In this document: in pieces, positions 9,101-15,377 of the stretch | Layout of the letters: every line of letters begins with the position of its first letter | How positions within the stretch are numbered: the first letter of the stretch is position 1 | DNA from: an uncultured Lachnospiraceae bacterium | Lineage (GTDB): Bacteria; Bacillota; Clostridia; Lachnospirales; Lachnospiraceae | NCBI GenBank assembly: GCA_902767015.1 | Contig: CACXFV010000100.1 | Location: 1 to 37,312 of the forward strand | Length of the DNA stretch: 37,312 bases | Direction of reading: 5' to 3' | Translations under genes and position numbers: made by a program | Notes under the pieces: generated by a model | What the model was told of the DNA's origin: nothing | The model's database searches: none | The model's input: the letters and a program-made list of their open reading frames with translations, nothing else

Positions 9101-9474
9101 AGGAGACGGATGACAGGAAAGCTTCCTATGATAATGTATACCGGATAACACAGGAGGAAGAACTAAAGGATTTATTTGCCGTACAGGCAGGAGGAAAGCT
9201 TCAGTTTAAGACGGATACATTTGGGGTGATGGTTATCTCTGAAAAGATGCTCCTTAAGGATACTACTTTATATGGTGACCTTAACGGAGATGGAGATATC
9301 AACTCAGCGGATGCTGTACTGATGAAAAAATATCTGGCAGGATATCGTGAGGAAGCGGCAGATGAGAGGGCATATGATGTCAACTATGATGGAGAAATCA
9401 CCAGTGCAGATGCTGTATTATTATTGAAATATCTCGCTGGATATGATATCAAAATAGGAAGAAATGCAAAATAA
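6133..9474 (+). CDS. Secreted BspA-type leucine-rich repeat protein with C-terminal dockerin
   Basis: The protein has 1113 residues. A signal peptide spans about 1-40 (cleavage near VVYAAEDG). A first, short block of LRR_5/BspA repeats lies at about 50-150 (for example IEQCAFMENEDISEVVIPAT). An acidic Ser/Glu/Thr/Asp linker covers about 315-385. A second, longer block of about eight BspA repeats lies at about 650-870 (repeating IPDTVESIGKQAFYSCSSL). The C-terminal 68 residues (from about 1046) are a two-repeat dockerin with calcium-binding loops DLNGDGDINSAD and DVNYDGEITSAD, each followed by KYLAGY. After each LRR block comes a VYYNP..DW segment and a similar domain of 100-150 residues, so the protein looks internally duplicated. 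BspA repeats usually bind host or bacterial surface proteins. The dockerin should dock it to one of the cohesins encoded downstream (inference). Confidence 0.9.
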   Translation: MKKSVKVIAGYALSAVLTVTNISMTMLTPSGFGTGVVYAAEDGNFTYKAGDSSYNCEVLADGTVSVLAYEGTESILVIPDEIDGRAVTAIEQCAFMENEDISEVVIPATINTIGGYAFAKCSGLQRVVIQAGQVGIGRRAFYDCAGLQDIIFTDSVPKAGLLGVSGSSEMTVYYNPEKGDWQEYIEFNSDVQWLEYHGVYELSGRLALTVEDVTVKYFLSESQHNLLLNAAKLTEEDSSYQRMEEVLEKQGFHLSDIKSMLYDINLSDAEGNIVKSETGVELQIALPKELRGQEYRLYRLNEKGELELLQMIDITKQQVPEEESTGETESGQEAESSEGDSTDETESSDVIGDEDSEDSEGADVTDEADTTDNQAEAESVESESAGKSFNSSYMSGSKSSGYDEAEQYDRFICQLEELGTFVITVNQILPAYELSEDDLKDNKTFYTAAGGINDANPLVRANSMAETQWQGVYSRQIELPAYDETDEQSNVFQLYKIDSDTVEDGGRSAQLCLATEQFGANQTVFRVENEEAVIAELYYDSSTGAVILLDEEQNPVPYHFSWVGDRESRQFTTVEEFAVCGYEWQAEHLLTQDIPNIALAVSELYEKITGKTMEFDKEKYAGQEYQYTSGDAVYTYQIQDIDSVIITAYKGSETEVTVPDKINGIQVEEIGERAFYECADITSIVLPEGIVKVGNAAFSGCSKLEKVDMPDSVESIGGFAFKGCGDLKEMILPEGIRSIEGSTFSGCSSLEKINIPDTVESIGKQAFYSCSSLKTIDIPESVTRIDAGAFWECSGIERIEIPEGVTSIEDYEFWGCSNLEKIILPESIESIGYGAFCRCANLAALEIPENVSKIGDYAFYGCDGLKVIYALCDSTAINQFSMSSDDVTVYYNPARSDWTDIIAEHAGYRWIKFAENDGVIVEYTEEDFEGIISLEVTEIDITSDKFAAVMDIFQNMELEWERQCLVYEIHVTDHDGNELHFDKELQVKLKETDDRKASYDNVYRITQEEELKDLFAVQAGGKLQFKTDTFGVMVISEKMLLKDTTLYGDLNGDGDINSADAVLMKKYLAGYREEAADERAYDVNYDGEITSADAVLLLKYLAGYDIKIGRNAK

Positions 9475-9531
9475 GAATAAAAGTTGTCAAAGAGACAACA
9501 GTATTTGGCAAAAAAAAGTGATTGTCATATA

Positions 9532-9560
9532 TTGCAAAATATATTGAAGTATTATAGAAT
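9532..9560 (+). promoter_or_regulatory. Candidate promoter of the cohesin-dockerin adaptor gene
   Basis: TTGCAA (9532-9537) and TAGAAT (9555-9560) are exactly 17 bases apart, about 58 bases before the start codon. The adaptor may therefore be transcribed separately from the LRR gene. Confidence 0.5.
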
Positions 9561-9618
9561 ATTTGTATCCTGTAGCTGATTCTATGACAGGCAGGAACAG
9601 GGAAAGGAGGAAAGATGT

Positions 9619-10899
9619 ATGAAGAATGTCACAAGGCTTTTATCAGTACTGATGGCATTTGTAATCAGTGTTATGACGATGGGAACCATTGCCGTAACAG
9701 ATGTCAGTGAAGTGATTGCTGCGGATTATGATGTGGTACTGAGCTTGTCTGCTGATACTTCAAATGTAAAGGCAGGAGATATACTGTCAGCTACAATGAT
9801 GATTGAAAGCAATTCAGGATTAGCGGGGTTAACGGCGAGAATCCATTATGATACGGATGTGTTAAGCCTTATGTCCGTAGAGCCGGCAGAGGGAAGTGCC
9901 TATGCTGGTGCCGTTTTATTTCCGGTTGCTGATTTATTAGAGGACAAGACTAAGACCTTGGATGAGGCGGCAGCAGGTATCGTCGGTTTTTCTTACGGAG
10001 AAGCTGTGAGTAAGACGGATACAGGTAAGATTATGGTAGCAAAGTTCTCGGTAAAGCAGAATGCTAAGCCGGGAGAGAGTAGAATTGATTTTGTGTATAC
10101 GGATGCTTCTGATTTTAATGCGAATAAGAGGTCGGTGAATGCCGCCGGAATGGTTTTTAAGGTTGAGGCATCAGCGGATGTTCAACCGGAGAGCGATAAC
10201 GCTGAAGAGGCAAAAGCAGCAAAAGAGGTAACGGAGCTTGTTGATGGTCTGTTAAAGGGTGATGAAGTCAAGGGAATTGACGAGGCACTTGCCGGAGAGA
10301 TGAAGGAGGCAGCAGAGGACTATAAGACGATTAAAGTAGTATTGCGGAAGAATTTCATTAATGAAGCGGAAGTGGATACTTCCGATGTTGGTCTGATTCG
10401 TGCCGGGTTATCAGAGGAGCAGACTATTGCCGGTTACTATGATGTACAGCTTGGTGTCAGAATTGGTGGCAGCGAAGTGGGAAGTATTTCAGAGTTAAAT
10501 CATGATATTGCCTTATCGCTTGAGATACCTTCCGGCTTGCCGGTATTAGAAGAAGGAAAGTTCAGAAAGTATAGTGTGGTTAGCATACAGGATGGCAGTG
10601 CGGAAGTATTGCCCGCAACAGCATCGGACAGAGAGATTACTTTTACAACACATCATTTTGGTACATATGCAGTGGTGTATGAAGTGACAGATGGTATTTT
10701 GGGTGATACTAATGGAGACGGTGCCGTTAATATTGCTGATGCCTTACAGATATCACAATATGACGCCGGCTTGATTGAATTAAACAGCGGTCAGCTTGCA
10801 CTGGCAGATGTGAATGGAGACGGAGAGGCGAATATTGCAGATGCATTGATGATATCACAGTATGATGCCGGCTTAATCACATCAATTGGCGCAAGATAA
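9619..10899 (+). CDS. Scaffoldin-like adaptor: cohesin plus dockerin
   Basis: The protein has 426 residues. A signal peptide covers about 1-34, then a cohesin domain about 36-182 with the pattern VKAGDILSATMMIESNSG, GLTARIHYDTDVLSL and GFSYGEA. A middle region of about 170 residues includes a possible all-beta domain ending FTTHHFGTYAVVYEV. The C-terminal 67 residues (from about 360) form a dockerin with two intact loops (DTNGDGAVNIAD and DVNGDGEANIAD), each followed by ISQYDAGLI, not the KYLAGY seen in the neighbours. Carrying both modules, it can bridge a dockerin cargo to a second cohesin, as adaptor scaffoldins do in cellulosomes. A GGAAAGGAGG site lies upstream of ATG 9619. No catalytic domain is visible. 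Confidence 0.88.
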   Translation: MKNVTRLLSVLMAFVISVMTMGTIAVTDVSEVIAADYDVVLSLSADTSNVKAGDILSATMMIESNSGLAGLTARIHYDTDVLSLMSVEPAEGSAYAGAVLFPVADLLEDKTKTLDEAAAGIVGFSYGEAVSKTDTGKIMVAKFSVKQNAKPGESRIDFVYTDASDFNANKRSVNAAGMVFKVEASADVQPESDNAEEAKAAKEVTELVDGLLKGDEVKGIDEALAGEMKEAAEDYKTIKVVLRKNFINEAEVDTSDVGLIRAGLSEEQTIAGYYDVQLGVRIGGSEVGSISELNHDIALSLEIPSGLPVLEEGKFRKYSVVSIQDGSAEVLPATASDREITFTTHHFGTYAVVYEVTDGILGDTNGDGAVNIADALQISQYDAGLIELNSGQLALADVNGDGEANIADALMISQYDAGLITSIGAR

Positions 10900-10907
10900 A
10901 AAAGTAG

Positions 10908-10936
10908 TTGCAATATGTTGACAATTGTATTAAAAT
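10908..10936 (+). promoter_or_regulatory. Candidate promoter of the wall-anchored cohesin gene
   Basis: TTGCAA (10908-10913) and TAAAAT (10931-10936) are 17 bases apart, starting 9 bases after the upstream stop. The leader to the ATG at 11080 would be about 135 bases, AT-rich, with no obvious structure. Confidence 0.45.
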
Positions 10937-11079
10937 GAAAGTACTTTGCCGGATATTTAATAATTTATTAATTTTTAACAGCTATCTGGTTAAGGTCGTG
11001 CAGGCTATGTGGGTTGCACAGAGAAAAATAGTATGTTATTTAATTTAACATAAATAAAGATATATAGGAGATGAAAGAT

Positions 11080-12708
11080 ATGAAGTTAAAGAAACTTTTA
11101 GGAGTGATTCTTGCCGGTGCTTGTGTAGTTTCAGGTCTTGCCGGTACAGGAGAGAAAGTTTCCGCAGCAGAAGATGTTAATTATAAGCTGACGGAGACGG
11201 TAGGCGACGGAGAGGTAGTCCTTACTTTGAATTTGATTGGCGGAGCCGGTATTGGTGCCGGTAACTACACGATTGTTTATGATACAGATGTATTCTCATT
11301 AGTATCAGCAAAGAAGGGTAGTGCAGAGACAGATCTTGGTTCGGTTAATTCAAAGAAGGCCGGACAGATAGTAGGTAACTTCGCATTTAACGAAGGATGT
11401 ACAGGAGAGGCCACAGATGTTCTTACTGCAACATTAAAGCTTGAGAAGGGTTCGTTCGACAAATCAGATATCTCTTTCGAAAGTCTTATGCTTTATAATG
11501 TAGAGAGTGTAAAGCTTGGCGATCAGACAACAATAACACCTATCATCGTTGTTGAATGTAGTCATGCAAAGACACATGATGTAGAGAAAGTACCGGCAAC
11601 ATGTTCACAGGAAGGTAGTGTTGAGACTGTATGTGATGTTTGCGGTGAGGTTGTAGAGACCACAAGTGTTTCGAAGACAGATCACAAGTGGGATGAAGGA
11701 AAAGTGACAACAGATCCAAAGTGTGAAAAAGAAGGTGTAAAGACATTTACATGTACTGAATGTGGTGCAACAAAGACAGAGCCTGTAGCGGCACTTAAAC
11801 ATGATTGGGATGAAGGAAAAGTGACAACAGATCCAAAGTGTGAAAAAGAAGGTGTAAAGACTTTCACATGTAAAAATGATCCGGAGCACACCAAGACAGA
11901 GCCTGTAGCGGCACTTGGACATAAGTGGGAATCATATGAAATCGTAAAGGCTGAGACAGAAGAGGAAGACGGCGAGATTAAGAGAACATGTTCTGTATGT
12001 GGTGAGACAATCACAGAGAAAATTCCTAAGCTTGAAGCAAAGAACTTTGAGTTAAAGGATGCAGAAGGCAAGGATAGCGAAGCAGAGTGCAAGGTTGGCG
12101 ATACACTTGAACTCAAGGCAGAAGTTTTCACAACAGCAACAGGTGCTGAAGATCAGATTGGTGATATCAGATATGTGCCTGCTTCTTACAAGATTGGTGA
12201 TGAAGTAACCGCATTTGAAGGAACAGATTATACAATTAAGTTTACACCGGCAACAGCAGGTGAGCAGACAATTGCTGTTCAGTATACAAGAGAAGTATTT
12301 GGTGCAACAGGTTGGGTAGCAGATCCGGAGACTTATTCATTTGACACAGTTGTAACAGCTACTGAGAAGGCTGCAGACAACGATAAAACAGATAACAACA
12401 GCGGTAATACAACAGGCAAAGATGATGACAATGCAGCAACAGACAACAAAAATGGCAATACAGCAAAAGACAACAAGGGTGGCAATGCAGCAACAGACAA
12501 CAAAAATGGCAATACAGCAACAGACAACAAGGGTGGCAATGCAGCAACAGACAACAAGGGTAATGGCACCAACAATGGCAAGACTGCTGATACTGCAAAG
12601 ACAACACCTAAGACAGGTGACAGTGTAGCTGTGATGATGATTTTAGTAGCACTTCTCGGTGTTTCCGGAGCAACTGTATTGGTTGTTAGAAAGAGAAGAG
12701 AGTTCTAA
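11080..12708 (+). CDS. Cell-wall-anchored cohesin protein with Cys-rich repeats and sortase tail
   Basis: The protein has 542 residues. The signal peptide ends near KVSA/AED (29/30). A divergent, compact cohesin-like domain follows at about 32-158 (VVLTLNLIGGAG, GNYTIVYDTDVFSLVSAKKG). Next come three or four Cys-rich repeats with CxxC pairs (CDVCGE, CTECGA, CSVCGE) at about 160-310, a beta-sandwich-like region about 315-430, an Asn/Thr/Lys/Gly linker about 440-505, and a sortase sorting signal PKTGD at about 510-514 with a hydrophobic helix and RKRREF tail. The protein should be covalently attached to peptidoglycan. ATG 11080 is preferred because AGGAG (11066-11070) is too close to the ATG at 11071. 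As the only wall-linked cohesin, it is the natural anchor of the complex. Its cohesin is unlike the other two, which suggests a different dockerin partner (inference). Confidence 0.85.
   Translation: MKLKKLLGVILAGACVVSGLAGTGEKVSAAEDVNYKLTETVGDGEVVLTLNLIGGAGIGAGNYTIVYDTDVFSLVSAKKGSAETDLGSVNSKKAGQIVGNFAFNEGCTGEATDVLTATLKLEKGSFDKSDISFESLMLYNVESVKLGDQTTITPIIVVECSHAKTHDVEKVPATCSQEGSVETVCDVCGEVVETTSVSKTDHKWDEGKVTTDPKCEKEGVKTFTCTECGATKTEPVAALKHDWDEGKVTTDPKCEKEGVKTFTCKNDPEHTKTEPVAALGHKWESYEIVKAETEEEDGEIKRTCSVCGETITEKIPKLEAKNFELKDAEGKDSEAECKVGDTLELKAEVFTTATGAEDQIGDIRYVPASYKIGDEVTAFEGTDYTIKFTPATAGEQTIAVQYTREVFGATGWVADPETYSFDTVVTATEKAADNDKTDNNSGNTTGKDDDNAATDNKNGNTAKDNKGGNAATDNKNGNTATDNKGGNAATDNKGNGTNNGKTADTAKTTPKTGDSVAVMMILVALLGVSGATVLVVRKRREF
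11689..11861 (+). repeat. 56-bp perfect direct repeat within the Cys-rich region
   Basis: A 56-base sequence at 11689-11744 recurs exactly at 11806-11861 (117-base offset, 39 codons). A shorter block encoding KTEPVAAL also recurs (from about 11773 and 11893). Nucleotide-level identity indicates recent in-frame duplication of a protein repeat. Confidence 0.85.
12430..12564 (+). repeat. Five tandem 27-bp coding repeats (wall-spanning linker)
   Basis: Five 27-base units run from 12430 to 12564 and alternate two forms, encoding NAATDNKNG-type and NTA(K/T)DNKGG-type nonapeptides. Units one and three are identical. They form a hydrophilic spacer before the sorting signal, and copy number is likely to vary between strains. 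Confidence 0.85.
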
Positions 12709-12727
12709 TATTAGTATGATTTCATCA

Positions 12728-12754
12728 TTGAAGTTAAGAACAGATTAGTATAAT
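12728..12754 (+). promoter_or_regulatory. Possible promoter of the membrane-anchored cohesin gene
   Basis: TATAAT (12749-12754) is a perfect -10 match. The best upstream -35-like hexamer, TTGAAG (12728-12733), is only 15 bases away, so the promoter is uncertain. Its start point would fall almost at the base of the hairpin at 12763-12800. Confidence 0.3.
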
Positions 12755-12762
12755 TTTTAAAT

Positions 12763-12800
12763 ATAATGCAAGAGGTAAAGTTGTTTATCTCTTGCATTAT
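12763..12800 (+). terminator. 17-bp hairpin between two cohesin genes
   Basis: ATAATGCAAGAG (12763-12774) pairs with 12789-12800. The stem continues inward by one G-T pair and TAAA/TTTA to a GTTG tetraloop. The following bases (TTAAATACG) are a poor T tract, so it may be a weak terminator of the wall-anchored cohesin gene or a 5' stability hairpin of the next transcript. Confidence 0.6.
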
Positions 12801-12840
12801 TTAAATACGACAATAGCTGAATGGAGAAATGAGGATTATC

Positions 12841-13926
12841 ATGAGTATGAACATAAGCCGTCTTCAAAGAATAGTGGCGGTAATACTGACCATAGGATTG
12901 GCCTGTGTCGGTTTTGGAAAAGAAAAGTCATATGGGGCAGAAGAGCAAGTGGTGGTAAAGCTGACGGCAAGCCGGTCGGAGGTTCAGGCAGGAGAACATC
13001 TTTCCGTAACATTAGCGATTGAGCAGAATAAAGGAGTGTCCGGTCTGGTCGTAAGATTCTGCTATCCACAAGATACATTGTCACTTGTTTCTGTGAAGCA
13101 TGCGGCGGAGAGCGAATATAAGACGGCTGTGATTTTCCCTGCGCAGGACATGTTAGAAGAGGGAGCCAATCTTGATGCTACGGCAGAGGGAAGAGTCGGT
13201 TTTGCTTATGTAGAGATGAAGAATAATCAACATACCGGTGACATTGTTGTGGCAGATTTTTTGGTTAAGACAGGAGCGAAGGCAGGGGAAGCGACATTTA
13301 CCTATGAGTATCTGGATGCCTCCAATGCCGCGGGAGAAGTGTTAGAAGTATCAGGAAAAGAGGCAACCTTTCAAGTGGTTCAGACCGCTAACGACAGTTC
13401 TGGCGAAAGTAAAGCAGAGCCATCGGAACAGAAGCAGCAGTCTGTCACTGATAAAGGGAATCAAGGAAGTGAAGCGGGAAAAGCAGACAGTACAACAAAG
13501 GATATTCAAAACAGGGAAAACATGACAGAGCCGCAGGCATCCGGTGGAAACAATGATACAGAGCATAACACACTTTCACAAAGAGATGTAGTAACACAGC
13601 AGACATCGGCAGGAGAGTCGGCAGTTCACGAAAATGACAGCGGCAGCACCGGAAAAAATAACGAAAACGGAGTGAACAATGAGACTGCAAAGAACGATGA
13701 AGGAACCGGCATTACGAGTGATGGAATAGACAGTAACAAAGAGAGTATAAACGAAAAAGTAGCAGGAAAAGCGGCTGAATCGAATCATACGGCAAAAAAG
13801 TCAGGAAGAGCAGAGGGTGTTGTAGTGGGCTGTGTGGCAGTTGTGGTATTGATGGCCGGGATGATCACATATATTGTTATTAGAAAAAGAAAAATAAGTA
13901 AACCAAAGGAAGAGAACCGGGAATAA
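12841..13926 (+). CDS. Membrane-anchored cohesin protein
   Basis: The protein has 361 residues. A signal peptide ends near SYGA/EEQ (about 31-33). A cohesin domain at about 34-180 closely resembles that of the cohesin-dockerin adaptor (shared pattern VxAGxxLSxTxxIExNxG, then DTLSLVSV and GFAYVEM). A Ser/Thr/Asn/Glu/Lys-rich linker covers about 185-320. One membrane helix (about 326-347) is followed by a basic tail RKRKISKPK. There is no LPxTG-type motif, so anchoring should be in the membrane, not the wall. The TGAGG just before 12841 and the position of the signal peptide favour this ATG; an in-frame ATG exists at 12829. It offers a second surface attachment point for dockerin proteins. Confidence 0.83.
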   Translation: MSMNISRLQRIVAVILTIGLACVGFGKEKSYGAEEQVVVKLTASRSEVQAGEHLSVTLAIEQNKGVSGLVVRFCYPQDTLSLVSVKHAAESEYKTAVIFPAQDMLEEGANLDATAEGRVGFAYVEMKNNQHTGDIVVADFLVKTGAKAGEATFTYEYLDASNAAGEVLEVSGKEATFQVVQTANDSSGESKAEPSEQKQQSVTDKGNQGSEAGKADSTTKDIQNRENMTEPQASGGNNDTEHNTLSQRDVVTQQTSAGESAVHENDSGSTGKNNENGVNNETAKNDEGTGITSDGIDSNKESINEKVAGKAAESNHTAKKSGRAEGVVVGCVAVVVLMAGMITYIVIRKRKISKPKEENRE

Positions 13927-14008
13927 AAAATCAGGAATAAAAAATAGGAATAAGGACATCGCAGGCAATAGAGGATATCGCCACAGGGTGATTTTGGAGG
14001 AATTGACA

Positions 14009-15355
14009 ATGCGGAAAAAATTGGCAGGAGTATTATCATGTGCACTCATGCTGTCAGCAGGTGGACAGATTAGTTTTAACCGTTATCATGAGAATTATGT
14101 CTATGCAGAAAATAGGGTTTCTGATGTGATAGAAATCGCACAGGTAAGTGATTTTGGGAAGATACAGGATAATGTATCAGGTCATTATCAGCTTGTGGCG
14201 GACATTGACTTTAGTACTTTAGAGGATAGGGATTTACAGAGTAATGAGCAGGGGGAAGTCTATTATCCTATTACATTTGCGGGAGAATTAGATGGAAACG
14301 GACATACTGTCAAAGGGGTGGAGAGAGGATTGTTTGACAGCATTGATGCCGGGGGAAAGATTTATGATTTAGTAATTGAGGCTGATTTTGGCGGAAGTGT
14401 GCGCATGGGAAGCGAGAAAAGCGAAGAAAGTATAGAAAGCAGGATGCAGGTAAAGTATACCTGCGCCGGAAGGAATCAGGGGAGCATTCAGAATTGCAGA
14501 GTGGATTGCCGGATATCCGATATAGAGGGTGTGGAGACGGATTGTCTGTATGTGTATGGATTGTGTCAGGAAAATGAAGGAATTATCTCAGATAGTGAGG
14601 TGCATATTGAGGCAACGGCTATCAGAGGAGATATGATAGGAATGTATGTAGCAGGCATTTGTGACGTCAATGATAAGACTATAAAGAATTGCACTGCCGG
14701 ACTTCAGATATTCGAAAATGAGGCAGAGCAGATGTATGTGAGTGGTATTTGCAACAGGAATGCGTATATAGCGGCTTCGGAGGATTTATCAAAGAACCGG
14801 TCCTTTGGAACGATTACGGACTGCAGGACAGAGGGACAGGTGAAGTCCTTTGGACAGCGAGATATTGAATTTGGCGGAATTTCCATTGAAAATGATGGAA
14901 TTATCGAAAAATGTGAAAATGGGGTCAATTGTGATATCATTACTGTCTGTTCAGGGGGAATAGCAGCTAAAAACAGTGCCATGCTTCTTCGCTCTGTCAA
15001 TCATGGGGAACTGACGATAAGAGGGGAGATAGAGGGATTTGATTGTGTGATGGGAGAGATTGCAGGAAAATCAGATGGTACCATGAAGGGATGCGACAGT
15101 GATGGTAAGGTTGTGTCTGTTTTAGCAGAAGAAAAACAGCAGGTGGTGCTGATGCCCACGGAGCAAGTGTTGTATGGTGACGTTAATGGCGATGATGATA
15201 TTACGATGGAGGATGCAATACTGCTTAGGAGGGCACTTGCCGGTTATAGCACAATAGAGATAAATAAGGATTGGGGAGATATGGATCAGGACGGAGAGAT
15301 TACAAGTGCAGATGTGGTAATATTGTTGCAATACCTTGCCGGTTATTGTGTATAA
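14009..15355 (+). CDS. Secreted beta-helix (GLUG-like) protein with C-terminal dockerin
   Basis: The protein has 448 residues. A signal peptide covers about 1-32 (ending near YVYAEN). A repetitive region at about 40-370 contains FAGELDGNGHTVKGVERGLF and many turns of the form N-x-G-x-I-x-x-C, typical of GLUG or right-handed beta-helix proteins. The dockerin starts at about 388, with loops DVNGDDDITMED (the usual Gly replaced by Asp) and DMDQDGEITSAD followed by LQYLAGY. GGAGG at 13996-14000 fixes the ATG at 14009. Its beta-helix region is paralogous to that of the next gene, but it lacks the transglutaminase domain. The 22-base gap to the next gene indicates co-transcription. It is a probable adhesin-type or binding cargo; no catalytic residues were recognised. 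Confidence 0.85.
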   Translation: MRKKLAGVLSCALMLSAGGQISFNRYHENYVYAENRVSDVIEIAQVSDFGKIQDNVSGHYQLVADIDFSTLEDRDLQSNEQGEVYYPITFAGELDGNGHTVKGVERGLFDSIDAGGKIYDLVIEADFGGSVRMGSEKSEESIESRMQVKYTCAGRNQGSIQNCRVDCRISDIEGVETDCLYVYGLCQENEGIISDSEVHIEATAIRGDMIGMYVAGICDVNDKTIKNCTAGLQIFENEAEQMYVSGICNRNAYIAASEDLSKNRSFGTITDCRTEGQVKSFGQRDIEFGGISIENDGIIEKCENGVNCDIITVCSGGIAAKNSAMLLRSVNHGELTIRGEIEGFDCVMGEIAGKSDGTMKGCDSDGKVVSVLAEEKQQVVLMPTEQVLYGDVNGDDDITMEDAILLRRALAGYSTIEINKDWGDMDQDGEITSADVVILLQYLAGYCV

Positions 15356-15377
15356 AAAATAAGAATGGAGAATGCTT

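Noticed and set aside
9483-9499. GTTGTC/GACAAC hairpin after the LRR-dockerin gene as a terminator
   Set aside because: Only six pairs and no T run follows, so it is too weak to call.
11080-11130. Possible lipobox (AGAC) in the signal peptide of the wall-anchored cohesin protein
   Set aside because: The -3 position is not a typical Leu, the hydrophobic core continues past the Cys, and a clear sortase signal is present at the C-terminus.
11682-12131. 149-codon minus-strand open frame opposite the wall-anchored cohesin gene
   Set aside because: It is a shadow of the repetitive coding strand, with a Ser/Val-rich composition and no ribosome site.
12430-12564. Regular 27-base repeats that look array-like, as in CRISPR
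   Set aside because: There are no unique spacers. The units are contiguous, in frame and encode a low-complexity linker.
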